From NCBI RefSeq assembly GCF_032854445.1, contig NC_088303.1:37271501-37335500 (forward strand): a DNA stretch of 64,000 nucleotides, given 5' to 3'. The notes under the pieces were generated by a model. The model made no database searches, had not been told where the DNA came from, and saw only the letters and a list, made by a program, of their open reading frames with translations. The position numbers and the translations under genes were made by a program. Each line of letters starts with the position of its first letter. Within the stretch, counting starts at the first letter, position 1. Source of the stretch: Liolophura sinensis (taxonomy: Eukaryota > Mollusca > Polyplacophora > Chitonida > Chitonidae). Shown here piece by piece: positions 23,495 through 36,293 of this stretch.

Positions 23495-25128
23495 AATGAT
23501 TAATCATTTGTGGCTATAGCCAAAAGTATTGGTCGGAGAGCAACGCGGTTTGCACCATTCGATTTCTCGTCACAAAATACGTCGGATTAGCCTCTTACCA
23601 GCAGCATTGGAACACTTTTTCCACTTTTGGATTTTTGCCTGGTGTTTTTGCGAATTGAAATTGACTACATTTACTATGTACCATCGCGACTGGTCATTAC
23701 TATATTCAACTTTTCATTATAAGTTATGTGCCCTTCGGTAGCCCAGAAGACGTCAAATCTTTAGGCAAAGCATATTTAACTCACCCAGCAAATGTCTTAC
23801 TTCTAAGTCGAAGACAAACTCAATGTCTTTATCTACATGTAGAAAAACCACACCATTTGTATATAAAAAAAACACAAGGTACTTGATACAGTCCGCTGTA
23901 AAAAGTACAATTAAACACTGACCCACATCAATAAGGTGCCAAAAGATGCGCAATTGGGCCAGGCATCTCCAGCTGTTAAAAAATTGCAAATTTCCTTGGT
24001 TTCCATGGAGTAAGAGCCGTTGCTGGGCACGTGATCTTGACATCATTGATTATTCAATTGCGGCTACAGCCAAAAGTATTGGTCGGAGAGCAACGCGGTT
24101 TGCACCATTCGATTTCTCGTCACAAAATACGTCGGATTAGTCTTATACGAGCAGCATTGGAACAGTTTTTCCACTTTTGGATTTTTACCTGGTCTTTTTG
24201 CGAATTGAAATCGGCTACATTTACTATGTACCATTGTAAATGGTCATTACTATATTCAACTTTTCATTATAAGTTATGTGCCCTTCGGTAGCCCAGACGA
24301 CGTCAAATCTTTGGGCCAAGCCCATTTAACTCACCCAGCAAATGTCTTACTTCTAAGTCGAAGACAAACTCAATGTCTTTATCTACATGTAGAAAAAACC
24401 ACACCATTTGTATATAGAAAAACACAAGGTACTTGACACAGTCCGCTGTAAAAAGTACAATTGAACACTGACCCACATTAAACAGGTGCCAAAAGATGCG
24501 CAATTGGGCCAGGCATCTCCAGGTGTTGAAAAATTGCAAATTTGCTTGGTTTCCATGGAGTAAGAGCCGTTGCTGGGCACGTGATCTTGACATCATTGAT
24601 TATTCATTTGTGGCTACAGCCAAAAGTATTGGTCGGAGAGCAACGCGGTTTGCACCATTCGATTTCTCGTCACAAAATACGTCGGATTAGCCTCTTACCA
24701 GCAGCATTGGAACAGTTTTTCCACTTTTGGATTTTTGCTTGGTCTTTTTGCGAATTGGAATCGGCTACATTTACTATGTACCATCGCGACTGGTCATTAC
24801 TATGTTCAACTTTTCATTATAAGTTATGTGCCCTTCGGTAGCCCAGACGACGTCAAATCTTTGGGCCAAGCCCATTTAACTCACCCAGCAAATGTCTTAC
24901 TTCTAAGTCGAAGACAAACTCAATGTCTTTATCTACATGTAGAAAAACCACACCATTTGTATATAAAAAACATAAAGGTACTTCACACATTCCGCTGTAA
25001 ACTGACCCACATCAATAAGGTGCCGAAAGATGCGCAATTGGGCCAGGCATCTCCAGCTGTTGAAAAATTGCAAATTTCCTTGGTTTCCATGGAGTAAGAG
25101 CCGTTGCTGGGCACGTGATCTTGACATC
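23495..25128. repeat. Tandem X-Y-V block, copy 1 (1634 bp)
   Basis: Begins in the second half of the monomer at 23179 and covers 23728 X, 24278 Y and half of 24828 V. Markers shared with the next copy are 'tgattaatcattt', 'gaaattgactac', 'caattgcggc', 'tcttatacgagc' and 'gaattggaatcgg'. One extra A at about 24395 makes part of the offset 1633. Confidence 0.85.
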
Positions 25129-26760
25129 AATGATTAATCATTTGTGGCTATAGCCAAAAGTATTGGTCGGAGAGCAACGCGGTTTGCACCATTCGATTTC
25201 TCGTCACAAAATACGTCGGATTAGCCTCTTACCAGCAGCATTGGAACACTTTTTCCACTTTTGGATTTTTGCCTGGTGTTTTTGCGAATTGAAATTGACT
25301 ACATTTACTATGTACCATCGCGACTGGTCATTACTATATTCAACTTTTCATTATAAGTTATGTGCCCTTCGGTAGCCCAGAAGACGTCAAATCTTTAGGC
25401 AAAGCATATTTAACTCACCCAGCAAATGTCTTACTTCTAAGTCGAAGACAAACTCAATGTCTTTATCTACATGTAGAAAAACCACACCATTTGTATATAA
25501 AAAAAACACAAGGTACTTGATACAGTCCGCTGTAAAAAGTACAATTAAACACTGACCCACATCAATAAGGTGCCAAAAGATGCGCAATTGGGCCAGGCAT
25601 CTCCAGCTGTTAAAAAATTGCAAATTTCCTTGGTTTCCATGGAGTAAGAGCCGTTGCTGGGCACGTGATCTTGACATCATTGATTATTCAATTGCGGCTA
25701 CAGCCAAAAGTATTGGTCGGAGAGCAACGCGGTTTGCACCATTCGATTTCTCGTCACAAAATACGTCGGATTAGTCTTATACGAGCAGCATTGGAACAGT
25801 TTTTCCACTTTTGGATTTTTACCTGGTCTTTTTGCGAATTGAAATCGGCTACATTTACTATGTACCATTGTAAATGGTCATTACTATATTCAACTTTTCA
25901 TTATAAGTTATGTGCCCTTCGGTAGCCCAGACGACGTCAAATCTTTGGGCCAAGCCCATTTAACTCACCCAGCAAATGTCTTACTTCTAAGTCGAAGACA
26001 AACTCAATGTCTTTATCTACATGTAGAAAAACCACACCATTTGTATATAGAAAAACACAAGGTACTTGACACAGTCCGCTGTAAAAAGTACAATTGAACA
26101 CTGACCCACATTAAACAGGTGCCAAAAGATGCGCAATTGGGCCAGGCATCTCCAGGTGTTGAAAAATTGCAAATTTGCTTGGTTTCCATGGAGTAAGAGC
26201 CGTTGCTGGGCACGTGATCTTGACATCATTGATTATTCATTTGTGGCTACAGCCAAAAGTATTGGTCGGAGAGCAACGCGGTTTGCACCATTCGATTTCT
26301 CGTCACAAAATACGTCGGATTAGCCTCTTACCAGCAGCATTGGAACAGTTTTTCCACTTTTGGATTTTTGCCTGGTCTTTTTGCGAATTGGAATCGGCTA
26401 CATTTACTATGTACCATCGCGACTGGTCATTACTATGTTCAACTTTTCATTATAAGTTATGTGCCCTTCGGTAGCCCAGACGACGTCAAATCTTTGGGCC
26501 AAGCCCATTTAACTCACCCAGCAAATGTCTTACTTCTAAGTCGAAGACAAACTCAATGTCTTTATCTACATGTAGAAAAACCACACCATTTGTATATAAA
26601 AAACATAAAGGTACTTCACACATTCCGCTGTAAACTGACCCACATCAATAAGGTGCCGAAAGATGCGCAATTGGGCCAGGCATCTCCAGCTGTTGAAAAA
26701 TTGCAAATTTCCTTGGTTTCCATGGAGTAAGAGCCGTTGCTGGGCACGTGATCTTGACAT
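25129..26760. repeat. Tandem X-Y-V block, copy 2
   Basis: Directly follows copy 1, with anchors at 25362 X, 25912 Y and 26461 V. The match stops after the V deletion, where 'tgattattcattt' and 'gcagtttgcacc' replace the copy 1 alleles. Confidence 0.85.
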
Positions 26761-29700
26761 CAATGATTATTCATTTGTGGCTACAGCCAAAAGTATTGGT
26801 CGGAGAGCAACGCAGTTTGCACCATTCGATTTCTCGTCACAAAATACGTCGGATTAGCCTCTTACCAGCAGCATTGGAACACTTTTTCCACTTTTGGATT
26901 TTTGCCTGGTGTTTTTGCGAATTAAAATCGACTACATTTACTATGTACCATCGCGACTGGTCATTACTATATTCAACTTTTCATTATAAGTTATGTGCCC
27001 TTCGGTAGCCCAGAAGACGTCAAATCTTTAGGCAAAGCATATTTAACTCACCCAGCAAATGTCTTACTTCTAAGTCGAAGACAAACTCAATGTCTTTATC
27101 TACATGTAGAAAAACCACACCATTTGTATATAAAAAAAACACAAGGTACTTGATACAGTCCGCTGTAAAAAGTACAATTAAACACTGACCCACATCAATA
27201 AGGTGCCAAAAGATGCGCAATTGGGCCAGGCATCTCCAGCTGTTGAAAAATTGCAAATTTCCTTGGTTTCCATGGAGTAAGAGCCGTTGCTGGGCACGTG
27301 ATCTTGACATCATTGATTATTCAATTGTGGCTACAGCCAAAAGTATTGGTCGGAGAGCAACGCGGTTTGCACCATTCGATTTCTCGTCACAAAATACGTC
27401 GGATTAGTCTTATACGAGCAGCATTGGAACAGTTTTTCCACTTTTGGATTTTTACCTGGTCTTTTTGCGAATTGAAATCGGCTACATTTACTATGTACCA
27501 TTGTAAATGGTCATTACTATATTCAACTTTTCATTATAAGTTATGTGCCCTTCGGTAGCCCAGACGACGTCAAATCTTTGGGCCAAGCCCATTTAACTCA
27601 CCCAGCAAATGTCTTACTTCTAAGTCGAAGACAATCTCAATGTCTTTATCTACATGTAGAAAAACCACACCATTTGTATATAGAAAAACACAAGGTACTT
27701 GACACAGTCCGCTGTAAAAAGTACAATTGAACACTGACCCACATTAAACAGGTGCCAAAAGATGCGCAATTGGGCCAGGCATCTCCAGGTGTTGAAAAAT
27801 TGCAAATTTCCTTGGTTTCCATGGAGTAAGAGCCGTTGCTGGGCACGTGATCTTGACATCATTGATTATTCATTTGTGGCTACAGCCAAAAGTATTGGTC
27901 GGAGAGCAACGCGGTTTGCACCATTCGATTTCTCGTCACAAAATACGTCGGATTAGCCTCTTACCAGCAGCATTGGAACAGTTTTTTTACTTTTGGATTT
28001 TTGCCTGGTCTTTTTGCGAATTGAAATCGGCTACATTTACTATGTACCATCGCGACTGGTCATTACTATGTTCAACTTTTCATTATAAGTTATGTGCCCT
28101 TCGGTAGCCCAGACGACGTCAAATCTTTGGGCAAAGCCCATTTAACTCACCCAGCAAATGTCTTACTTCTAAGTCGAAGACAAACTCAATGTCTTTATCT
28201 ACATGTAGAAAAACCACACCATTTGTATATAAAAAAACACAAGGTACTTGATACAGTCTGCTGTAAAAAGTACAACTGAACACTGACCCACATCAATAAG
28301 GTGACAAAAGATGCGCAATTGGGCCAGGCATCTCCAGCTGTTGAAAAATTGCAAATTTCCTTGGTTTCCATGGAGTAAGAGCCGTTGCTGGGCACGTGAT
28401 CTTGACATCAATGATTATTCATTTGTGGCTATAGCCAAAAGTATTGGTCGGAGAGCAACGCGGTTTGCACCATTCGATTTCTCGTCACAAAATACGTCGG
28501 ATTAGCCTCTTACCAGCAGCATTGGAACACTTTTTCCACTTTTGGATTTTTGCCTGGTGTTTTTGCGAATTGAAATCGACTACATTTACTATGTACCATC
28601 GCGACTGGTCATTACTATATTCAACTTTTCATTATAAGTTATGTGCCCTTCGGTAGCCCAGAAGACGTCAAATCTTTGGGCAAAGCATATTTAACTCACC
28701 CAGCAAATGTCTTACTTCTAAGTCGAAGACAAACTCAATGTCTTTATCTACATGTAGAAAAACCACACCATTTGTATATAAAAAAAACACAAGGTACTTG
28801 ATACAGTCCGCTGTAAAAAGTACAATTAAACACTGACCCACATCAATAAGGTGCCAAAAGATGCGCAATTGGGCCAGGCATCTCCAGCTGTTGAAAAATT
28901 GCAAATTTCCTTGGTTTCCATGGAGTAAGAGCCGTTGCTGGGCACGTGATCTTGACATCGTTGATTATTCAATTGTGGCTACAGCCAAAAGTATTGGTCG
29001 GAGAGCAACGCGGTTAGCACCATTCGATTTCTCGTCACAAAATACGTCGGATTAGTCTCTTGCGAGCAGCATTGGAACAGTTTTTCCACTTTTGGATTTT
29101 TACCTGGTGTTTTTGCGAATTGAAATCGGCTACATTTACTATGTACCATTGTAAATGGTCATTACTATATTCAACTTTTCATTATAAGTTATGTGCCCTT
29201 CGGTAGCCCAGACGACGTCAAATCTTTGGGCCAAGCCCATTTAACTCACCCAGCAAATGTCTTACTTCTAAGTCGAAGACAAACTCAATGTCTTTATCTA
29301 CATGTAGAAAAACCACACCATTTGTATATAAAAAAACACAAGGAACTTGATACAGTCCACTGTAAAAAATACAATTGAACACTGACCCACATCAATAAGG
29401 TGCCGAAAGATGCGCAATTGGGCCAGGCATCTCCAGCTGTTGAAAAATTGCAAATTTCCTTGGTTTCCATGGAGTAAGAGCCGTTGCTGGGCACGTGATC
29501 TTGACATCAATGATTAATCATTTGTGGCTATAGCCAAAAGTATTGGTCGGAGAGCAACGCGGTTTGCACCATTCGATTTCTCGTCACAAAATACGTCGGA
29601 TTAGCCTCTTACCAGCAGCATTGGAACACTTTTTCCACTTTTGGATTTTTGCCTGGTGTTTTTGCGAATTGAAATTGACTACATTTACTATGTACCATCG

Positions 29701-31376
29701 CGACTGGTCATTACTATATTCAACTTTTCATTATAAGTTATGTGCCCTTCGGTAGCCCAGAAGACGTCAAATCTTTAGGCAAAGCATATTTAACTCACCC
29801 AGCAAATGTCTTACTTCTAAGTCGAAGACAAACTCAATGTCTTTATCTACATGTAGAAAAACCACACCATTTGTATATAAAAAAAACACAAGGTACTTGA
29901 TACAGTCCGCTGTAAAAAGTACAATTAAACACTGACCCACATCAATAAGGTGCCAAAAAGATGCGCAATTGGGCCAGGCATCTCCAGCTGTTAAAAAAAT
30001 TGCAAATTTCCTTGGTTTCCATGGAGTAAGAGCCGTTGCTGGGCACGTGATCTTGACATCATTGATTATTCAATTGCGGCTACAGCCAAAAGTATTGGTC
30101 GGAGAGCAACGCGGTTTGCACCATTCGATTTCTCGTCACAAAAAACGTCGGATTAGTCTTATACGAGCAGCATTGGAACAGTTTTTCCACTTTTGGATTT
30201 TTACCTGGTCTTTTTGCAAATTGAAATCGGCTACATTTACTATGTACCATTGTAAATGGTCATTACTATATTCAACTTTTCATTATAAGTTATGTGCCCT
30301 TCGGTAGCCCAGACGACGTCAAATCTTTGGGCCAAGCCCATTTAACTCACCCAGCAAATGTCTTACTTCTAAGTCGAAGACAAACTCAATGTCTTTATCT
30401 ACATGTAGAAAAACCACACCATTTGTATATAAAAAACATAAAGGTACTTCACACATTCCGCTGTAAACTGACCCACATCAATAAGGTGCCGAAAGATGCG
30501 CAATTGGGCCAGGCATCTCCAGCTGTTGAAAAATTGCAAATTTCCTTGGTTTCCATGGAGTAAGAGCCGTTGCTGGGCACGTGATCTTGACATCAATGAT
30601 TATTCATTTGTGGCTACAGCCAAAAGTATTGGTCGGAGAGCAACGCGGTTTGCACCATTCGATTTCTCGTCACAAAATACGTCGGATTAGCCTCTTACCA
30701 GCAGCATTGGAACACTTTTTACACTTTTGGATTTTTGCCTGGTGTTTTTGCGAATTGAAATCGACTACATTTACTATGTACCATCGCGACTGGTCATTAC
30801 TATGTTTAACTTTTCATTATAAGGTATGTGCCCTTCGGTAGCCCAGAAGACGTCAAATCTTTAGGCAAAGCATATTTAACTCACCCAGCAAATGTCTTAC
30901 TTCTAAGTCGAAGACAAACTCAATGTCTTTATCTACATGTAGAAAAACCACACCATTTGTATATAAAAAAACACAAGGTACTTGATACAGTCCGCTGTAA
31001 AAAGTACAATTGAACACTGACCCACATCAATAAGGTGCCAAAAGATGCGCAATTGGGCCAGGCATCTCCAGCTGTTGAAAAATTGCAAATTTCCTTGGTT
31101 TCCATGGAGTAAGAGCCGTTGCTGGGCACGTGATCTTGACATCATTGATTATTCAATTGTGGCTACAGCCAAAAGTATTGGTCGGAGAGCAACGCGGTTT
31201 GCACCATTCGATTTCTCGTCACAAAATACGTCGGATTAGCCTCTTACCAGCAGCATTGGAACAGTTTTTCCACTTTTGGATTTTTGCCTGGTCTTTTTGC
31301 GAATAGAAGTCGGCTACATTTACTATGTACCATTGTAAATGGTCATTACTATATTCAACTTTTCATTATAAGTTAT

Positions 31377-32475
31377 GTGCCCTTCGGTAGCCCAGACGAC
31401 GTCAAATCTTTGGGCCAAGCCCATTTAACTCACCCAGCAAATGTCTTAATTCTAAGTCGAAGACAAGCTCAATGTCTTTATCTACATGTAGAAAAACCAC
31501 ACCATTTGTATATAAAAAAACACAAGGTACTTGACACAGTCCGCTGTAAAAAGTACAATTGAACACTGACCCACATTAAACAGGTGCCAAAAGATGCGCA
31601 ATTGGGCCAGGCATCTCCAGCTGTTAAAAAATTGCAAATTTCCTTGGTTTCCATGGAATAAGAGCCGTTGCTGGGCACGTGATCTTGACATCATTGATTA
31701 TTCATTTGTTACTACAGCCAAAAGTATTGGTCGGAGAGGAACGCGGTTTGCACCATTCGATTTCTCGTCAGAAAATACGTCGGATTAGCCTCTTACCAGC
31801 AGCATTGGAACAGTTTTTCCACTTTTGGATTTTTGCTTGGTCTTTTTGTGAATTGAAATCGGCTACATTTACTATGTACCATCGCGACTGGTCATTACTA
31901 TGTTCAACTTTTCATTATAAGTTATGTGCCCTTCGGTAGCCCAGACGACGTCAAATCTTTGGGCAAAGCCCATTTAACTCACCCAGCAAATGTCTTACTT
32001 CTAAGTCGAAGACAAACTCAATGTCTTTATCTACATGTAGAAAAACCACACCATTTGTATATAAAAAAACACAAGGTACTTGATACAGTCTGCTGTAAAA
32101 AGTACAATTGAACACTGACCCACATCAATAAGGTACCAAAAGATGCGCAATTGGGCCAGGCATCTCCAGCTGTTAAAAAATTGCAAATTTCCTTGGTTTC
32201 CATGGAGTAAGAGCCGTTGCTGGGCACGTGATCTTGACATCAATGATTATTCATTTCTGGCTACAGCCAAAAGTATTGGTCGGAGAGCAACGCGGTTTGC
32301 ACCATTCGATTTCTCGTCACAAATTACGTCGGATTAGCCTCTTACGAGCAGCATTGGAACAATTTTTCAACTTTTGGATATTTGCCTGGTCTTTTTGCGA
32401 ATTGAAATCGGCTACATTTACTATGTACCATCGCGACTTGGTCATTACTATATTCAACTTTTCATTATAAGTTAT
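31377..32475. repeat. W-P monomer pair
   Basis: Anchors are 31377 (W) and 31926 (P). The pair W then P recurs at 40111-41208 and 47766-48863. In this W copy the otherwise near-constant 'ccatggagtaag' reads 'ccatggaataag' (about 31651). Confidence 0.8.
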
Positions 32476-34110
32476 GTGCCCTTCGGTAGCCCAGACGACG
32501 TCAAATCTTTGGGCCAAGCCCATTTAACTCACCCAGCAAATGTCTTACTTCTAAGTCGAAGACAAACTCAATGTCTTTATCTGCATGTAAAAAAAGCACA
32601 CCATTTGTATATAAAAAAACACAAGGTACTTGATACAGTCTGCTGTAAAAAGTACAACTGAACACTGACCCACATCAATAAGGTGCCAAAAGATGCGCAA
32701 TTGGGCCAGGCATCTCCAGCTGTTGAAAAATTGCAAATTTCCTTGGTTTTCCATGGAGTAAGAGCCGTTGCTGGGCACGTGATCTTGACATCATTGATTA
32801 TTCATTTGTGCCTACAGCCAAAAGTATTGGTCGGAGAGCAACGCGGTTTGCAACATTCGATTTCTCGTCACAAAATACGTCGGATTAGCCTCTTACCAGC
32901 AGCATTGGAACAATTTTTCCACTTTTGGATTTTTGCCTGGTCTTTTTGCGAATTGGAATCGGCTACATTTACTATGTACCATCGCGACTGGTCATTACTA
33001 TGTTCAACTTTTCATTATAAGTTATGTGCCCTTCGGTAGCCCAGACGACGTCAAATCTTTAGGCCAAGCCCATTTAACTCACCCAGCAAATGTCTTACTT
33101 CTAAGTCGAAGACAAACTCAATGTCTTTATCTACATGTAGAAAAACCACACCATTTGTATATAAAAAAACATAAAGGTACTTCACACATTCCGCTGTAAA
33201 CTGACCCACATCAATAAGGTGCCGAAAGATGCGCAATTGGGCCAGGCATCTCCAGCTGTTGAAAAATTGCAAATTTCCTTGGTTTCCATGGAGTAAGAGC
33301 CGTTGCTGGGCACGTGATCTTGACATCAATGATTATTCATTTGTGGCTATAGCCAAAAGTATTGGTCGGAGAGCAACGCGGTTTGCACCATTCGATTTCT
33401 CGTCACAAAATACGTCGGATTAGCCTCTTACCAGCAGCATTGGAACACTTTTTCCACTTTTGGATTTTTGCCTGGTGTTTTTGCGAATTGAAATCGACTA
33501 CATTTACTATGTACCATCGCGACTGGTCATTACTATGTTCAACTTTTCATTATAAGTTATGTGCCCTTCGGTAGCCCAGAAGACGTCAAATCTTTAGGCA
33601 AAGCATATTTAACTCACCCAGCAAATGTCTTACTTCTAAGTCGAAGACAAACTCAATGTCTTTATCTACATGTAGAAAAACCACACCATTTGTATATAAA
33701 AAAAACACAAGGTACTTGATACAATCCGCTGTAAAAAGTACAATTAAACACTGACCCACATCAATAAGGTGCCAAAAGATGCGCAATTGGGCCAGGCATC
33801 TCCAGCTGTTGAAAAATTGCAAATTTCCTTGGTTTCCATGGAGTAAGAGCCGTTGCTGGGCACGTGATCTTGACATCATTGATTATTCAATTGTGGCTAC
33901 AGCCAAAAGTATTGGTCGGAGAGCAACGCGGTTTGCACCATTCGATTTCTCGTCACAAAATACGTCGGATTAGTCTCTTACCAGCAGCATTGGAACAGTT
34001 TTTCTACTTTTGGATTTTTGCCTGGTCTTTTTGCGAATTGAAATCGGCTACATTTACTATGTACCATTGTAAATGGTCATTACTATATTCAACTTTTCAT
34101 TATAAGTTAT
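32476..34110. repeat. N-V-X higher-order unit (1635 bp)
   Basis: Anchors are 32476 N, 33026 V and 33561 X. It is almost identical to the following 34111-35744 at offset 1634: shared markers are 'tgtgcctacagcc', 'ttgcaacattcg', 'atctttaggccaagccc' and 'gtttttctactttt'. Differences seen are an extra T near 32749 and 'gatacaatccg' at about 33720. Confidence 0.87.
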
Positions 34111-36293
34111 GTGCCCTTCGGTAGCCCAGACGACGTCAAATCTTTGGGCCAAGCCCATTTAACTCACCCAGCAAATGTCTTACTTCTAAGTCGAAGACAA
34201 ACTCAATGTCTTTATCTGCATGTAAAAAAAGCACACCATTTGTATATAAAAAAACACAAGGTACTTGATACAGTCTGCTGTAAAAAGTACAACTGAACAC
34301 TGACCCACATCAATAAGGTGCCAAAAGATGCGCAATTGGGCCAGGCATCTCCAGCTGTTGAAAAATTGCAAATTTCCTTGGTTTCCATGGAGTAAGAGCC
34401 GTTGCTGGGCACGTGATCTTGACATCATTGATTATTCATTTGTGCCTACAGCCAAAAGTATTGGTCGGAGAGCAACGCGGTTTGCAACATTCGATTTCTC
34501 GTCACAAAATACGTCGGATTAGCCTCTTACCAGCAGCATTGGAACAGTTTTTCCACTTTTGGATTTTTGCCTGGTCTTTTTGCGAATTGGAATCGGCTAC
34601 ATTTACTATGTACCATCGCGACTGGTCATTACTATGTTCAACTTTTCATTATAAGTTATGTGCCCTTCGGTAGCCCAGACGACGTCAAATCTTTAGGCCA
34701 AGCCCATTTAACTCACCCAGCAAATGTCTTACTTCTAAGTCGAAGACAAACTCAATGTCTTTATCTACATGTAGAAAAACCACACCATTTGTATATAAAA
34801 AAACATAAAGGTACTTCACACATTCCGCTGTAAACTGACCCACATCAATAAGGTGCCGAAAGATGCGCAATTGGGCCAGGCATCTCCAGCTGTTAAAAAA
34901 TTGCAAATTTCCTTGGTTTCCATGGAGTAAGAGCCGTTGCTGGGCACGTGATCTTGACATCAATGATTATTCATTTGTGGCTATAGCCAAAAGTATTGGT
35001 CGGAGAGCAACGCGGTTTGCACCATTCGATTTCTCGTCACAAAATACGTCGGATTAGCCTCTTACCAGCAGCATTGGAACACTTTTTCCACTTTTGGATT
35101 TTTGCCTGGTGTTTTTGCGAATTGAAATCGACTACATTTACTATGTACCATCGCGACTGGTCATTACTATGTTCAACTTTTCATTATAAGTTATGTGCCC
35201 TTCGGTAGCCCAGAAGACGTCAAATCTTTAGGCAAAGCATATTTAACTCACCCAGCAAATGTCTTACTTCTAAGTCGAAGACAAACTCAATGTCTTTATC
35301 TACATGTAGAAAAACCACACCATTTGTATATAAAAAAAACACAAGGTACTTGATACAGTCCGCTGTAAAAAGTACAATTAAACACTGACCCACATCAATA
35401 AGGTGCCAAAAGATGCGCAATTGGGCCAGGCATCTCCAGCTGTTGAAAAATTGCAAATTTCCTTGGTTTCCATGGAGTAAGAGCCGTTGCTGGGCACGTG
35501 ATCTTGACATCATTGATTATTCAATTGTGGCTACAGCCAAAAGTATTGGTCGGAGAGCAACGCGGTTTGCACCATTCGATTTCTCGTCACAAAATACGTC
35601 GGATTAGTCTCTTACCAGCAGCATTGGAACAGTTTTTCTACTTTTGGATTTTTGCCTGGTCTTTTTGCGAATTGAAATCGGCTACATTTACTATGTACCA
35701 TTGTAAATGGTCATTACTATATTCAACTTTTCATTATAAGTTATGTGCCCTTCGGTAGCCCAGACGACGTCAAATCTTTGGGCCAAGCCCATTTAACTCA
35801 CCCAGCAAATGTCTTAATTCTAAGTCGAAGACAATCTCAATGTCTTTATCTACATGTAGAAAAACCACACCATTTGTATATAAAAAAACACAAGGTACTT
35901 GACACAGTCCGCTGTAAAAAGTACAATTGAACACTGACCCACATTAAACAGGTTCCAAAAGATGCGCAATTGGGCCAGGCATCTCCAGCTGTTAAAAAAT
36001 TGCAAATTTCCTTGGTTTCCATGGAGTAAGAGCCGTTGCTGGGCACGTGATCTTGACATCATTGATTATTCATTTGTTACTACAGCCAAAAGTATTGGTC
36101 GGAGAGCAACGCGGTTTGCACCATTCGATTTCTCGTCAGAAAATACGTCGGATTAGCCTCTTACCAGCAGGATTGGAACAGTTTTTCCACTTTTGGATTT
36201 TTGCCTGGTCTTTTTGTGAATTGAAATCGGCTACATTTACTATGTACCATCGCGACTGGTCATTACTATATTCAACTTTTCATTATAAGTTAT
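34111..36293. repeat. N-V-X-W higher-order unit, copy 1 (2183 bp)
   Basis: Anchors are 34111 N, 34660 V, 35195 X and 35745 W. Its first three monomers copy the preceding N-V-X unit. From 34.7 kb on, its monomers match the next unit at offset 2182-2184 ('gtttttctac', 'caggttcc', 'gttactac', 'gcaggattgg'). Confidence 0.87.

Larger units (their letters stand above)
20447..31376. repeat. X-Y-Z/V zone: V monomers alternate with Z before each X
   Basis: Anchors and classes: 20447 V, 20981 X, 21532 Y, 22081 Z, 22630 X, 23179 Z, 23728 X, 24278 Y, 24828 V, 25362 X, 25912 Y, 26461 V, 26995 X, 27545 Y, 28094 Z, 28643 X, 29193 Z, 29742 X, 30294 V, 30828 X. Each V takes the place of Z: it carries the same 'gtgttt...gactac' tail and is always followed by X. 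Two stretches have X-Z without Y (22630 and 28643). They are copies of one another: 22081-23178 and 28094-29192 match at offset 6013, sharing 'ggtgacaaaag', 'catcgttgatt' and 'tcttgcgagcagc'. Confidence 0.85.
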
